The notes: generated by a model from the sequence alone, not told the origin. A stretch of DNA of 64,000 nucleotides from Polynucleobacter sp. AP-Jannik-300A-C4 (GCF_018688335.1 NZ_CP061316.1:496001-560000); one strand, 5' to 3'; shown: positions 8,004 to 18,266, counted from the first letter of the stretch. Numbers and translations: made by a program.

Positions 8004-11000
8004 ATGGCTTCACCCCGTTTTGTTCATCTGCGCGTCCATTCCGAGTTTTCAATTACGGATGGTGTCGTTCGTATTGATGATGCGGTAGCTGCAGCCGAAA
8101 AAGACGGCATGGGAGCCTTGGCGCTCACTGATTTGAGTAATTTATTTGGCTTAGTCCGTTTTTATAGTGCTGCACGCTCAAACGGAGTTAAGCCAATTGC
8201 AGGTGCTGATGTTTGGATTAGCAACCCCCAAGACCCAGATCAACCCCATCGTTTATTGCTCCTGGTACAAAACCACTCTGGCTACCTCAATTTATGTCAG
8301 CTATTAAGCAAAGCCTCCCTGGAGAATCAATCTCGTGGTCGGGCAGAGGTAGATCCCAAGTGGTTTAGTGAGCCCGCTTCTAAAGCTGAAGATAAAGCTG
8401 CAAAAAGAACGCTGGCATATGGATTGATTGCGCTCTCGAGTGGACGCTGGGGTGATGTGGGTAGCGCGCTCTTAGCTGGCCAAGAAGATCAAGCTAAAGA
8501 TGCTGCTAAACATTGGGCAAAGTTATTCCCAAATACTTTTTACATTGAAGTGCAGCGTGGCGGCCATCCTCAAGATGAAAAGCAACTTCAGCTAGCCTGC
8601 CATCTCGCAAGTGAATTAGATCTACCTATAGTTGCTACGCACCCAGTGCAATTTATGCAAAGAAGTGATTTCACGGCCCATGAGGCGCGGGTTTGTATTG
8701 CTGAAGGAGAGCTCTTAGGCAATCCTCGTCGCACCAAGAAATTTAATGAAGAGCAGTATTTCTTATCTCAAGAGGAGATGGAAAAGCGTTTTGTAGATTT
8801 GCCTGTTGCATTGGCTAATTCGGTGGAGATTGCCAAGCGTTGCAATCTCTCTTTAACTTTAGGTCAGCCACGCTTACCGGATTTTCCAACGCCTCCTGGT
8901 ATTACGCTCGACGATTATTTATTGCAGCAATCGGAGATTGGTTTGAAGCGCCATATGGAGCGCAATTTCCCAGATCCAGAAGAGCGTGCAAAGGAAGAGG
9001 CTCGTTATCACGAGCGACTAGTCTTCGAGGTGAAGACCATTTCTCAAATGGGTTTCCCAGGTTACTTCTTGATTGTTGCGGACTTTATCAATTGGGCAAA
9101 AAACAATGGTGTACCAGTCGGCCCAGGTCGTGGATCTGGTGCCGGCTCATTAGTTGCTTACTCACTTGGTATTACGGATCTTGATCCACTGCGTTACAAC
9201 CTCCTCTTTGAGCGCTTCTTAAATCCTGAGCGGGTATCGATGCCCGACTTCGATATTGACTTCTGCCAGCATGGGCGCGATCGCGTTATTCAGTACGTAA
9301 AAGATAAGTACGGCAAAGATGCGGTCAGTCAAATTGCGACCTTTGGAACGATGGCTGCCAGAGCGGCGATTCGTGACGTGGGTCGTGTGCTGGAGCAAGG
9401 TTATAACTTCGTTGACGGTATCGCCAAGTTGATTCCGAATAAGCCAGGTCAGTACATGACTATCGAAATGGCTAAGAAGGAAGAGAAGCAATTAGGCGAG
9501 CGCGAAAAGAATGAAGATGAAGTGCGCCAGCTCTTATCTCTTGCACAGCAGCTTGAAGGCATGACCCGTAACGTCGGTATGCATGCGGGTGGCGTATTGA
9601 TTGCCCCTGGTCGTTTGACCGATTTTTGTCCGCTTTATACACAAGAGGCAAAAGATTCTAAAGATCAAGAGAGCGGCTCCGTCATTAGTCAGTTTGACAA
9701 AGATGACGTAGAAGCTATTGGCTTAGTGAAGTTCGATTTCTTGGGTTTAACGACGCTGACTATTTTGGCGGCTGCTGAGAAGTGGATTAAGACGCTGCAT
9801 GCTGATCGTAAAGATTGGAATATTGGTGAAATCCCACTCGATGATGAAAAGGCCTTTGAAGTTTTAAAGAATGCCAATACGGTCGCAGTCTTCCAGCTAG
9901 AAAGTCGCGGCATGCAAGGCATGCTTCGTGAAGCCAAGCCTGACCGCTTTGAAGACATTATTGCGCTCGTCGCACTCTATCGCCCAGGTCCAATGGATTT
10001 GATTCCGGACTTTATTGAGCGTAAGCATGGTCGTCAAAAAGTAGAGTATCCAGATCCGCGTATTGAGCCCGTTCTGCAAGAAACCTACGGCATCATGGTC
10101 TATCAAGAGCAGGTGATGCAGATGGCCCAGATGATTGGTGGCTACTCACTTGGTGGTGCCGATATGTTGCGTCGTGCCATGGGTAAAAAGAAGCCTGAAG
10201 AGATGGCACAGCATCGCAAGATCTTTAGTGATGGTGCAAAAGCCGGCGGTATTACTGAAGGCAAGGCCAACGAGATTTATGACTTGATGGAGCGCTTTGC
10301 AGGGTATGGATTTAATAAATCCCATGCTGCTGCTTATGCACTCTTGGCATATCAAACTGCCTGGCTTAAGGCTTACTACCCTGCTGAATTTATGGCGGCC
10401 AACTTATCGCTCGCGATGGATGACACCGATAAGGTGAAGATTCTGTACGACGATTGTTTGGCAAACAATATTCGGGTGTTCTCGCCAGATATTAATACTG
10501 GCGTTTATGTGTTCACACCATTACGTGCCCCAGATGCTGCTCCAGATTCTCCGATCAGTCATATTCGCTATGGCTTGGGCGCAGTGAGAGGTACCGGTGA
10601 GGCTGCAATTGAAGTGATTGTGAAGGCGCGTGAAGCTGGCGGACCTTTCAAAGATTTATTTGATTTCTGCGCACGCGTTGATCGTAGGCAAGTCAACCGT
10701 CGAGCAATTGAAGCTTTGATGCGTGCTGGCGCCTTTGATAGTTTGTATAAGGACTCTATTCCTGCCGGCGGTAATCCTTACGATATTCGCTCCACTTTAT
10801 TGGCTTCTTTAGCGCGTGCAATCGAGGCGGCAGAACAAGCGGAAGCTTCAATCAACCAAGTCAGTTTGTTTGAGGTAGCAGGGGAAGAGGATCGCCACCT
10901 GCCTGAATTGGTGCGCGAACCAGTCTGGTCTGAAAAGAAACGCCTTCAAGATGAGAAGAGCGCCTTAGGACTTTGCCTAACGGGCCACATGTTTGACGCC

Positions 11001-11630
11001 TATCGCGACGAGACGGCGCATTTCATTCGTCAACCATTGGCTAAAGTGACGGAGGGTAAAGATCAGTTGATCGCCGGCATTATTACTTCTGCCCGCATGC
11101 TGACGGGTCAGCGTGGCCGTATGATGATTGCAACAATTGATGATGGCACCGCTGCAATAGAAGTGACCCTCTATAGCGAGGTATATGAACCAAATCGCTC
11201 TTGGCTCAAAGAAGATGAGTTATTAGTAGCGAAAGTGAACGTTACACCCGACAAGTTTTCTGGCGGAATGCGGATCGTATCAGAGGCGGTGATGGACATT
11301 ACGGGTGCGCGCATGCGTTTTGCTCGCAATATCCATTTATCGATTGATTCAGCGATTGATCTTAAATCCTTACGTAGCCAAATTGGGCCTTACTTGATGA
11401 GTAATCGAGTGCGAGATCCCAAGTTGGGCCCCGCAGCAGCCGCTATGCCAAGTGCTAGCGAAGGCTTAAAGGGTTTAATGCTCACGGCTGCAGTCACTAC
11501 TAGTGGCGGAGCTTGCTTGATGCAATTCCCAGAAGAGTTGCGCATCTATCCTGATGATGCCTGCTTGCATAGTCTGAATCAAATATTGGCGGCCAAGCAA
11601 TCTAATACAGTTCAGGTTCAGTACCTCTAA
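8004..11630 (+). CDS. dnaE: DNA polymerase III alpha subunit
   Basis: The replicative polymerase, 1,208 residues, slightly longer than E. coli DnaE (1,160). An N-terminal PHP domain (FVHLRVHSEFSITDG) leads into the C-family polymerase core. PGRGSGAGSLVAYSLGITD and the catalytic PDFDIDF pair (D417, D419) are intact. The thumb/fingers motif GYGFNKSHAAAYALLAYQTAWLKAYYP is followed by a helix-hairpin-helix region. The beta-clamp-binding peptide QVSLF starts at Q952, and an OB-fold (GRMMIATIDDGTAAIEVTLYSE) comes next. It is divergent from gluQ with 15 bp between starts, so its promoter must lie inside gluQ. Confidence 0.97.
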   Translation: MASPRFVHLRVHSEFSITDGVVRIDDAVAAAEKDGMGALALTDLSNLFGLVRFYSAARSNGVKPIAGADVWISNPQDPDQPHRLLLLVQNHSGYLNLCQLLSKASLENQSRGRAEVDPKWFSEPASKAEDKAAKRTLAYGLIALSSGRWGDVGSALLAGQEDQAKDAAKHWAKLFPNTFYIEVQRGGHPQDEKQLQLACHLASELDLPIVATHPVQFMQRSDFTAHEARVCIAEGELLGNPRRTKKFNEEQYFLSQEEMEKRFVDLPVALANSVEIAKRCNLSLTLGQPRLPDFPTPPGITLDDYLLQQSEIGLKRHMERNFPDPEERAKEEARYHERLVFEVKTISQMGFPGYFLIVADFINWAKNNGVPVGPGRGSGAGSLVAYSLGITDLDPLRYNLLFERFLNPERVSMPDFDIDFCQHGRDRVIQYVKDKYGKDAVSQIATFGTMAARAAIRDVGRVLEQGYNFVDGIAKLIPNKPGQYMTIEMAKKEEKQLGEREKNEDEVRQLLSLAQQLEGMTRNVGMHAGGVLIAPGRLTDFCPLYTQEAKDSKDQESGSVISQFDKDDVEAIGLVKFDFLGLTTLTILAAAEKWIKTLHADRKDWNIGEIPLDDEKAFEVLKNANTVAVFQLESRGMQGMLREAKPDRFEDIIALVALYRPGPMDLIPDFIERKHGRQKVEYPDPRIEPVLQETYGIMVYQEQVMQMAQMIGGYSLGGADMLRRAMGKKKPEEMAQHRKIFSDGAKAGGITEGKANEIYDLMERFAGYGFNKSHAAAYALLAYQTAWLKAYYPAEFMAANLSLAMDDTDKVKILYDDCLANNIRVFSPDINTGVYVFTPLRAPDAAPDSPISHIRYGLGAVRGTGEAAIEVIVKAREAGGPFKDLFDFCARVDRRQVNRRAIEALMRAGAFDSLYKDSIPAGGNPYDIRSTLLASLARAIEAAEQAEASINQVSLFEVAGEEDRHLPELVREPVWSEKKRLQDEKSALGLCLTGHMFDAYRDETAHFIRQPLAKVTEGKDQLIAGIITSARMLTGQRGRMMIATIDDGTAAIEVTLYSEVYEPNRSWLKEDELLVAKVNVTPDKFSGGMRIVSEAVMDITGARMRFARNIHLSIDSAIDLKSLRSQIGPYLMSNRVRDPKLGPAAAAMPSASEGLKGLMLTAAVTTSGGACLMQFPEELRIYPDDACLHSLNQILAAKQSNTVQVQYL

Positions 11631-11660
11631 ATCAGCAGCACCAAAACCACTCAGAGTGAT

Positions 11661-12818
11661 TTATTGATTTGTGGCGTCTTGAAGCGCTGCAATCACCTGA
11701 TTGGGTTCTAAGAGATCCAAGCATTCGCTACGACTATTTGCACGATCTTCACAGCCTGCTTTGCGACAGGGGACGCATTCACCGGGTCCTTGCAGGATCG
11801 TGACATGACCAACTGTCTGCGAGCGAGCTCTTAATTGATAGGGCTGCTCACCAATAAAACTATTAGGCCATGGCCCAAAGTTGGTGGGTGGCGTTGGACC
11901 AAATAAGGCAATGGTCGGTGTATTACATGCTGCCGCTAGGTGTGTGATGGATGTATCTACCCCGATATAGGCAATTGCACCGCGAATCAGTGTTCCCGCT
12001 TGCGGGATAGTAAGTAGGCCTGCTGTATCAACAACATGACTGCGGGTTTCTTCATCAAGCAATGACAGAATATCTTTGTTTAGCTGTAGATCTTGCTTGG
12101 CGGGTGATGCGCTCAATACAACTTGCCAACCTTGTTTTGTAATCCATGCCAGCAATATTTGCCAATAGGCAAGCGGCCAACGCTTATAGGCAGTCAAGGG
12201 TCCTGGATGCACCACAACGTAAGGTGCGTGAAGTTGACCAGCAATGCTTGGGGTAATGGGGTCGCCAGCAGGTGGAGTGACTGAAATAGGTTTGTTAAAT
12301 AAATCCTGCGGCTTCTTGTAAAAGATCTCAAGTAGGCGAAGCTTTTCAGTAATGACATGCTGGGCAAAATAATCCACATCAACTGTATGTAGGCTGATAG
12401 CCTTTTTCCAGGCGTTTTGCTTATCGCTTTTACTTTTCTTGGCTTTATCTTGATCTGTGAGACCTTGAGGGTGACCGCCTAGTACGCCAACGCGGTGATG
12501 GGCAGCTACTAGACCATAAAAATAGGCGCGATCACTAGGTTGCGTAACGACAGCCAAGTCGTAACGCTGAAATAGTTTAAAAAATAAGGAGAGATACTCT
12601 TTGAATTTGGGACGATCGGAAGTTTCGATGATCTGGACAATATCGGGATTACCTTTGAGCATCTCGAGCTTGCCGCGATAACCTAAAAAATGAAACTCAG
12701 CATCAGGCCATAATTCGCGCGCTTGAGAGATGAGCGGCGTAGTGACAAGGACATCTCCAATCTGACGAGTCGCAATAAATAAAACTTTTTTAGGCTTTAG
12801 TGCTGAGAATGCAGTCAT
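11661..12818 (-). CDS. Glycosyltransferase family 9 (heptosyltransferase-like)
   Basis: A 385-residue GT-B enzyme of the ADP-heptose:LPS heptosyltransferase family, acting at the inner membrane on the LPS core. The N-terminus has KVLFIATRQIGDVLVTTPLI. The C-terminal donor site shows VVVHPGPLTAYKRWP and the family signature YIGVDTSITHLAAACNTPTIALFGPTPP. The C-terminus is cysteine-rich (CVPCRKAGCEDR...C), as in WaaQ-type members. It is last in a leftward run with two GT2 genes (20-bp gap) and close to msbA. WaaQ is the best guess among family members, but the acceptor sugar cannot be read. Confidence 0.85.
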   Translation of the reverse strand: MTAFSALKPKKVLFIATRQIGDVLVTTPLISQARELWPDAEFHFLGYRGKLEMLKGNPDIVQIIETSDRPKFKEYLSLFFKLFQRYDLAVVTQPSDRAYFYGLVAAHHRVGVLGGHPQGLTDQDKAKKSKSDKQNAWKKAISLHTVDVDYFAQHVITEKLRLLEIFYKKPQDLFNKPISVTPPAGDPITPSIAGQLHAPYVVVHPGPLTAYKRWPLAYWQILLAWITKQGWQVVLSASPAKQDLQLNKDILSLLDEETRSHVVDTAGLLTIPQAGTLIRGAIAYIGVDTSITHLAAACNTPTIALFGPTPPTNFGPWPNSFIGEQPYQLRARSQTVGHVTILQGPGECVPCRKAGCEDRANSRSECLDLLEPNQVIAALQDATNQ

Positions 12819-12838
12819 AGGGCTAATTTAACTGAATC

Positions 12839-13618
12839 CTACTGAGCTTTAGCCAGAATTTTTTCACGGACGCGACGTGCATTTTCTGCGGCATTGGATT
12901 GATCGTTGATACGGTGGTAGAGATGCAGCACTTCAGTCGACCAGGAGCCGGATTTACGAATCAAACCCCTGTTCTGCAGTCTGAAAACAAAATCCGCATC
13001 CTCGTGCCCCCAGCCCGTCATGGTTTCATCAAAGCCGCCAATGGCTTTGGCGTCGGCTTTCCAACAGGCCATATTGCAACCCTTAATACGACGCCATACG
13101 AATTTCTTATAGTTGCGCCAGGCACCATCCCCCAGCTTCATTTTGAGGGGCCAGTATTTGTTGACGCCACCAGAGAGTCGATAGCTCAACAGTTTGTCGA
13201 TAAATTTTTTGAAATCCCAGTGCTGCCATGATAGTAATTGTTTGCTGAGTTCGGCATTCAGCAAGACGCGACTGCCTGTAACTAGGTGGTTGGTCTGAGA
13301 TAGGATTCGATGCTGGGCAATAAAGTCTGGTTGTACAAGGCAGTCGCCATCTAAAAATACGAGATAGTCACTGTGTGCTGCCTCGATTGCTTGATTAAGA
13401 ATGCGGGTCTTGCGAAAGCCTTGATCTTCTTGCCAAAGATGGGTAATTTTTACTGGAAAATTTTTCTGGATGACCTCTATCAAGCTCTTAGTTTCTAATG
13501 TAGAGCCGTCATCAGCAATGATGATTTCAAAATCTAAATCAGTTTGAGTGCCAAGTGACTCAAGACAGAGCTTGAGAGCCTGTGGCCAGTTATAGGTCGC
13601 TAAAAGTACGGAGATCAT
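12839..13618 (-). CDS. Glycosyltransferase family 2 with galactosyltransferase-type C-terminus
   Basis: A 259-residue GT-A enzyme. ISVLLATYNWPQAL, the nucleotide-sugar/metal motif IIIADDGS, LVFLDGDC (DxD-like) and the C-terminal GWGHEDADFVFRLQNRG are visible; the last is typical of the Glyco_transf_7C module. It overlaps the upstream glycosyltransferase by 4 bp (ATGA), so the two are translationally coupled. Context (a second GT2, a heptosyltransferase-like GT9, msbA) points to LPS core or outer-chain sugar addition. Donor and acceptor are unknown. Confidence 0.82.
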   Translation of the reverse strand: MISVLLATYNWPQALKLCLESLGTQTDLDFEIIIADDGSTLETKSLIEVIQKNFPVKITHLWQEDQGFRKTRILNQAIEAAHSDYLVFLDGDCLVQPDFIAQHRILSQTNHLVTGSRVLLNAELSKQLLSWQHWDFKKFIDKLLSYRLSGGVNKYWPLKMKLGDGAWRNYKKFVWRRIKGCNMACWKADAKAIGGFDETMTGWGHEDADFVFRLQNRGLIRKSGSWSTEVLHLYHRINDQSNAAENARRVREKILAKAQ

Positions 13619-14394
13619 TTGCCGTGATGTGGATTATTCGCAGCTTCTTGATGCAATTGCCATAACTTCATATAGCGGTAGTAGGTACCTTGCCCGTTGG
13701 AGATCGCTAAGGCAAAGCCCTGAGGACCATCTAGGAATCCAAGTCTTATGAAGTAGGTTCGAGTAAAGGCCCAGATGCCATGAAGCACGGCCTTTAATGG
13801 ACTACTCTTTTTCCCTTTGGCAAATGCCTGCTCTGCAGAAGCTGTTGAATAGCGATCTAACTTTTGAAGCACTTGTGAATAGTTCATGAAGCTATAGTGC
13901 AGCATGGGATTCTCAAGCTTTGCTACTTGCCCACTCGGAATGAGTCGCTCATGAACGAGGTCATCTGAGAAACGAGCCGTCCCACGTTTAAACAATCTAT
14001 CCACATAATCCGGATTCCAGCCAGAGTGGCGGATAAAGCGACCGCAATACCAAGAAAGGCGTGGAATCGAGAAGCAGTCGACATGTGCCGAGTGATGAAT
14101 GGCAGTGAGAATTTCACTTCTAAGGGCAGGAGTGAGGCGCTCATCAGCATCCAGGGATAGGACCCATTCACATGTTGCCAAGTCCAAGGCGCGGTTCTTT
14201 TGGGGTCCAAATCCTGGCCAATCCGCTGGCTGGCTAATGAGGGCCCCATGGCTTCTGGCGATTTCTAGGGTGCTATCGATGCTATTGGTGTCGACCACCA
14301 CGATTTGCTGGGCAATCCCCTCTAGGGAGGCCAAGCAATCGGCCAAATTGGCCTCTTCATTGCGAGTGATGAGTATGACTGATAAGGTGGGCAT
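13615..14394 (-). CDS. Glycosyltransferase family 2, WaaE/KdtX-like
   Basis: A 259-residue GT-A enzyme. LSVILITRNEEANLADCLASL, VVVDTNSIDSTLEIA, DWPGFGPQKNRALDLA and WVLSLDADERLT match the WaaE/KdtX group, which adds glucose to the first heptose of the LPS core. No membrane segment is obvious, so it is likely peripheral. It is first of three leftward glycosyltransferase genes and is head-to-head with msbA, with 10 bp between start codons. Confidence 0.85.
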   Translation of the reverse strand: MPTLSVILITRNEEANLADCLASLEGIAQQIVVVDTNSIDSTLEIARSHGALISQPADWPGFGPQKNRALDLATCEWVLSLDADERLTPALRSEILTAIHHSAHVDCFSIPRLSWYCGRFIRHSGWNPDYVDRLFKRGTARFSDDLVHERLIPSGQVAKLENPMLHYSFMNYSQVLQKLDRYSTASAEQAFAKGKKSSPLKAVLHGIWAFTRTYFIRLGFLDGPQGFALAISNGQGTYYRYMKLWQLHQEAANNPHHGK

Positions 14395-14404
14395 AATTCA
14401 TTAT

Positions 14405-16168
14405 ATGAATGCTCAAGACCGCACCTCCCTAAATCGCTTAATTCAGTACCTGAAGCCCCATATCTGGACGATTATTGGGTCTTTATTGGCTATGGCGCTT
14501 GTTGCTGGCGCTGAAACCTCTATTCCGGCGCTGATGAAGCCTTTGCTTGACCGGGGGTTCACTGGTCAGATGGATAACAAGCTGTGGCAGGTGCCGGTTT
14601 TCTTGGTGGGTTTGGCTTTTGTGCGGGGAATGTCGCAATTTCTATCTAGTTACCTTTTAAATCGCGTTATCAATGCTGTTTTGCTCAAGATGCGTATGCA
14701 GATGTTTAAGGCATTACTGCATTCAAGCACTACCTTCTTCCAAAAGAATTCTGCATCCAACTTAATTAATGCGGTAGTTTTTGAAGTGAATAATGCCCTT
14801 TCGATTATGGGTGGCATGTTGATTAGTTTGGTGCGAGATTCCCTTACGGTGATTGGATTAATTGGCTACCTGATTTACCTAAACTGGCAACTTACATTGG
14901 TGGTGCTTATGATTTTCCCAATCATTGCTCTAATCATCGGCAGAATTAATAAACGCTTACGCTCACTCAATCGTGAGCAGCAGACAATGACAAGTGATCT
15001 CGCTTACATCGTTGAGGAATCTGCTGCTGGGTACAAGATCGTGAAAGTACATGGTGCTGAAGAGTATGAGATGAGTCGCTTTATGGAAAAAGCTGACCGC
15101 CTCCGCAAATTCGCTATGAAGTCAGCGGTGGCTGGAGGTCTGAATCAGCCGATTACTCAACTGATTGCTTCCATGGCGCTATCGATTGTACTGGTGATTG
15201 CTTTAATGCAGTCATCCTCCGAAGGTGTTACGGTAGGTGGCTTTGCGTCTTTTATTACTGCGATGATGTTGGTGATCTCGCCGATCAAGCACCTGGCCGA
15301 TATTAATCAACCCTTGCAACGCGGCTTAACTGCAGCGGAAATGATCTTCTCCCTCATGGATCAACCTTTTGAAGAGGATGAGTCCCGAAAAGGAAATATG
15401 AAATCCTTGGATAAGACTAAGGGTGGAATTCGTTTTGAGAATGTAGGCTTCTATTATCAGCAAGAAGCCGGGCGTAAAGATGCTCTCACTGGTGTGAATT
15501 TAAATATCAAGCCTGGCGAAGTCGTTGCCTTCGTTGGCCCATCTGGCGGAGGTAAATCTACGCTAGTGAATTTATTGCCACGATTCTTTAAGCCGACAAG
15601 TGGACAAATTTTCTTGGACGATATTCCGCTTGAGGATATTGTTCTTGCAGATGTTCGTAAGCAAATTGCTTTTGTGAGTCAGGATGTGATTTTATTTAAT
15701 GACAGCATTGCGGCAAACGTAGCCTATGGTGCTGTTGGTCCAGTAGGCATTGATCGTGGGCGCGTGATAGAGGCGCTGGAGGCGGCTAACTTATCTGCAC
15801 TCATGAAAGAAATGCCTGAAGGAATCGATACTCAAATTGGGGATAACGGCAATCGCTTATCTGGTGGTCAGCGTCAGCGTCTAGCTATTGCGAGAGCCAT
15901 TTATAAAGATGCGCCCATCCTTATTTTGGATGAGGCTACTTCAGCGCTCGATTCTGAATCCGAACGTCAGGTACAGGATGCTCTAGAGCGCTTGATGGCA
16001 GGTAGGACCACTCTGGTAATTGCGCATCGCCTATCGACTATTGAGCATGCCGATCGGATTGTGGTCCTAGAGCATGGTCATGTGATTGAGAATGGCTCAC
16101 ACGAAGAGTTGATTGCTAAGGATGGCATGTATGCCAACTTACATCGTATCCAGTTTTCAAATGCTTAA
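14405..16168 (+). CDS. msbA: Lipid A export ABC transporter MsbA
   Basis: A 587-residue half-transporter fusing six membrane helices to an ATPase, flipping lipid A-core across the inner membrane as a homodimer. The ATPase carries Walker A GPSGGGKST (378-386), Q-loop AFVSQD, signature LSGGQRQR, Walker B ILILDEATSALD and H-loop IAHRLST. The frame is open further upstream, but those residues would lie antisense inside the divergent GT2 gene and are unlike the family. ATG 14405 gives MNAQDRTSLNRLIQYL, a normal MsbA N-terminus. No convincing Shine-Dalgarno precedes it. The promoter must lie within the divergent glycosyltransferase coding region. Confidence 0.93.
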   Translation: MNAQDRTSLNRLIQYLKPHIWTIIGSLLAMALVAGAETSIPALMKPLLDRGFTGQMDNKLWQVPVFLVGLAFVRGMSQFLSSYLLNRVINAVLLKMRMQMFKALLHSSTTFFQKNSASNLINAVVFEVNNALSIMGGMLISLVRDSLTVIGLIGYLIYLNWQLTLVVLMIFPIIALIIGRINKRLRSLNREQQTMTSDLAYIVEESAAGYKIVKVHGAEEYEMSRFMEKADRLRKFAMKSAVAGGLNQPITQLIASMALSIVLVIALMQSSSEGVTVGGFASFITAMMLVISPIKHLADINQPLQRGLTAAEMIFSLMDQPFEEDESRKGNMKSLDKTKGGIRFENVGFYYQQEAGRKDALTGVNLNIKPGEVVAFVGPSGGGKSTLVNLLPRFFKPTSGQIFLDDIPLEDIVLADVRKQIAFVSQDVILFNDSIAANVAYGAVGPVGIDRGRVIEALEAANLSALMKEMPEGIDTQIGDNGNRLSGGQRQRLAIARAIYKDAPILILDEATSALDSESERQVQDALERLMAGRTTLVIAHRLSTIEHADRIVVLEHGHVIENGSHEELIAKDGMYANLHRIQFSNA

Positions 16169-16175
16169 TTAATGA

Positions 16176-17639
16176 TTAACTGAGAACGATGTCGTACTGC
16201 TCTTGGCGGAAGCTACCTTCTGCCTGAAGTTTGATGGGCTTACTGATGAAATCGCCAAGCTGCGCCAAAAATTGATTTTCTTCTTCAAGGAACAGGTCAA
16301 TGACATCAGGCGCCGCAACAATTCTAAATTCTCGAGGATTAAATTGGCGATGCTCACGAACAATCTCGCGCAAAATCTCGTAACAAATAGTTTGTGCTGT
16401 TTTGACTTCACCCTTGCCTTGGCAGGTAGCGCAGGGCTCGCATGTAATGTGGGCAAGGGATTCTCGAGTGCGTTTGCGTGTCATCTCTACCAGGCCTAGC
16501 GAGGAAAAGTCGCTCACTGAAGTACGAGCGTGATCACGATCTAAATTGCGATTGAGTTCATGTAAAACTGACTCTTGATGGTCTTTGCTCAACATATCAA
16601 TAAAGTCAATGATGATGATCCCACCAAGATTGCGTAAACGGAGTTGACGAGCGATAGCCTGAGCAGCTTCAAGATTGGTTTTGAAGACGGTGTCATCAAG
16701 ATTGCGTGCACCCACATAACTACCTGTGTTGACATCAATCGTAGTCATTGACTCTGTTTGATCAATCATCAGATAGCCGCCTGACTTGAGATCAACTCTT
16801 CGACCTAAGGCCTTATTAATTTCAGCATCTACATCAAATAAATCAAAGAGGGCGCGCTCGCCGCGATGCAGGGTAAGCTTATCCAAGAGGTTAGGCATGT
16901 ATAAGGTAGCGAATCCTTTGAGCTTTTCAAAGTTCTCTGCAGAGTCAACCCGAATTTTTATAGTTTCTTCACCAGCAACATCGCGCAATACACGTTCAGC
17001 CAAGCTAAGGTCCTGATAAAGCAGGCTGGGGGCAGCCTTATGGTTCACAGCTTCTCGGATCCTCTCCCAGGTCGTGCGTAGGTAATGCATGTCGTTCTCA
17101 AGCTCGGTATCGCTGGCATCTTGTGCGCTGGTGCGCACGATAATTCCACCTTTTTCATCTGCGGGCATGAGTCCTGCAAGGCGTGACTTGATAGCCTCAC
17201 GTTCCTCGGGCTGATCAATTCGTTGGGATACGCCAATATATTTTTCTGTGGCTGCATCTGTACCGGCGGGGGGCAGGTAAACCAGATTACGCCCAGCAAT
17301 ACTGAGTTGGGTCGTGAGGCGCGCACCTTTAGTGCCCAAGGGATCTTTGAGAACTTGCACTAAAACATTTTGACCCTCAAAGAGCAACTTTTCAATTTGT
17401 GCTTGCGGGTTGTTTTGCGTGATATCAGCGACGTGCATAAATGCAGTGCGCTCTAAACCAATTTCAATAAAAGCAGATTGCATACCCGGTAGCACACGTA
17501 CTACTTTGGCTAAATAAATATTGCCAACGATACCGCGTTGACGGGTACGCTCAATTTGCAGTTCTTGAACAGCACCTTGCTGAATTAATGCCACCCGTGT
17601 TTCCTGTGGGGTGATGTTGATCAGAATTTCTTCATTCAT
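16176..17639 (-). CDS. rng: Ribonuclease G
   Basis: A 487-residue endoribonuclease of the RNase E/G family that matures the 16S rRNA 5' end and initiates some mRNA decay. It starts with MNEEILINITPQETRVAL. An S1 domain follows (GNIYLAKVVRVLPGMQSAFIEIG). The DNase I-like catalytic region contains TTIDVNTGSYVG and IIIIDFIDM, the two metal-binding aspartate motifs. The zinc-link is CEPCATCQGKGEV. The long RNase E scaffold domain is absent, which separates it from Rne. It overlaps maf by 4 bp (ATGA) and ends the leftward yebC operon. Confidence 0.95.
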   Translation of the reverse strand: MNEEILINITPQETRVALIQQGAVQELQIERTRQRGIVGNIYLAKVVRVLPGMQSAFIEIGLERTAFMHVADITQNNPQAQIEKLLFEGQNVLVQVLKDPLGTKGARLTTQLSIAGRNLVYLPPAGTDAATEKYIGVSQRIDQPEEREAIKSRLAGLMPADEKGGIIVRTSAQDASDTELENDMHYLRTTWERIREAVNHKAAPSLLYQDLSLAERVLRDVAGEETIKIRVDSAENFEKLKGFATLYMPNLLDKLTLHRGERALFDLFDVDAEINKALGRRVDLKSGGYLMIDQTESMTTIDVNTGSYVGARNLDDTVFKTNLEAAQAIARQLRLRNLGGIIIIDFIDMLSKDHQESVLHELNRNLDRDHARTSVSDFSSLGLVEMTRKRTRESLAHITCEPCATCQGKGEVKTAQTICYEILREIVREHRQFNPREFRIVAAPDVIDLFLEEENQFLAQLGDFISKPIKLQAEGSFRQEQYDIVLS

Positions 17640-18259
17640 ATGCGGGCAACTTTAGCGAAATCCAATAATTGGTTAACTTCAAAAATAGGTAATCCCATGA
17701 TACCGCTATAGCTGCCTTTAATTGAAGGAATAAAAGCCCCTCCCGAACCTTGAATACCATACGCCCCGGCCTTACCGAAGGGCTCCCCGCTCTCAATATA
17801 GCTGTCAATTTGTCCTTGAGTTAAATGGGCAAACTCCACTTCGGAGACTTGCACTAGACAAAGGGGTTTGGTTAGAGGGTCGATCATGAGAACAACCGAA
17901 GTGAGTACCTCATGCACACGGCCGCTGAGCATTTTTAGAATGCGTTCAGCATCGGCGGCATCGTTCGGTTTTCCCAGAATTTCGCCGGCAGGATTGCCAG
18001 GCAAGCTGACGGTGGTATCTGCACACAGAATGGGTGCCCAAGGTTTTCCACTACTTTGCCACCTCGCTAATGCAATAGCACTTTTGGCGAAGGTGACTCG
18101 CTCAACATAATCACGTGCCTTTTCATTGGGGAGAGGAACTTCAAGAGTCTCTGTATCTTCACCCGGTCCTGCAACCAGCATTTCGAATTGGACGCCAATC
18201 TGTTTGAGTAACTCTTGGCGACGTGGACTTTGTGAGGCAAGATAAATATAAGAAAACAT
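17636..18259 (-). CDS. maf: Maf-family nucleoside triphosphate pyrophosphatase
   Basis: A 207-residue protein that hydrolyses non-canonical or surplus NTPs to NMP plus pyrophosphate. IYLASQSPRRQELLKQIG is the Maf signature (SxSPRR). CADTTVSL supplies the catalytic aspartate, and GEILGKPNDAADAERILKMLSG and SGEPFGKAGAYGIQGSG are standard family blocks. I take ATG 18259 rather than the upstream frame extension because the signature then starts at residue 5, as in the family. Subfamily (YhdE, dTTP/UTP, versus YceF, m7GTP) is not settled. It is coupled to rng by an ATGA overlap. Confidence 0.92.
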   Translation of the reverse strand: MFSYIYLASQSPRRQELLKQIGVQFEMLVAGPGEDTETLEVPLPNEKARDYVERVTFAKSAIALARWQSSGKPWAPILCADTTVSLPGNPAGEILGKPNDAADAERILKMLSGRVHEVLTSVVLMIDPLTKPLCLVQVSEVEFAHLTQGQIDSYIESGEPFGKAGAYGIQGSGGAFIPSIKGSYSGIMGLPIFEVNQLLDFAKVARI

Positions 18260-18266
18260 GAATGAC

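Noticed and set aside
14099..14404. N-terminal extension of MsbA
   Set aside because: It would run antisense through the divergent glycosyltransferase gene and has no family similarity. ATG 14405 gives a normal MsbA start.
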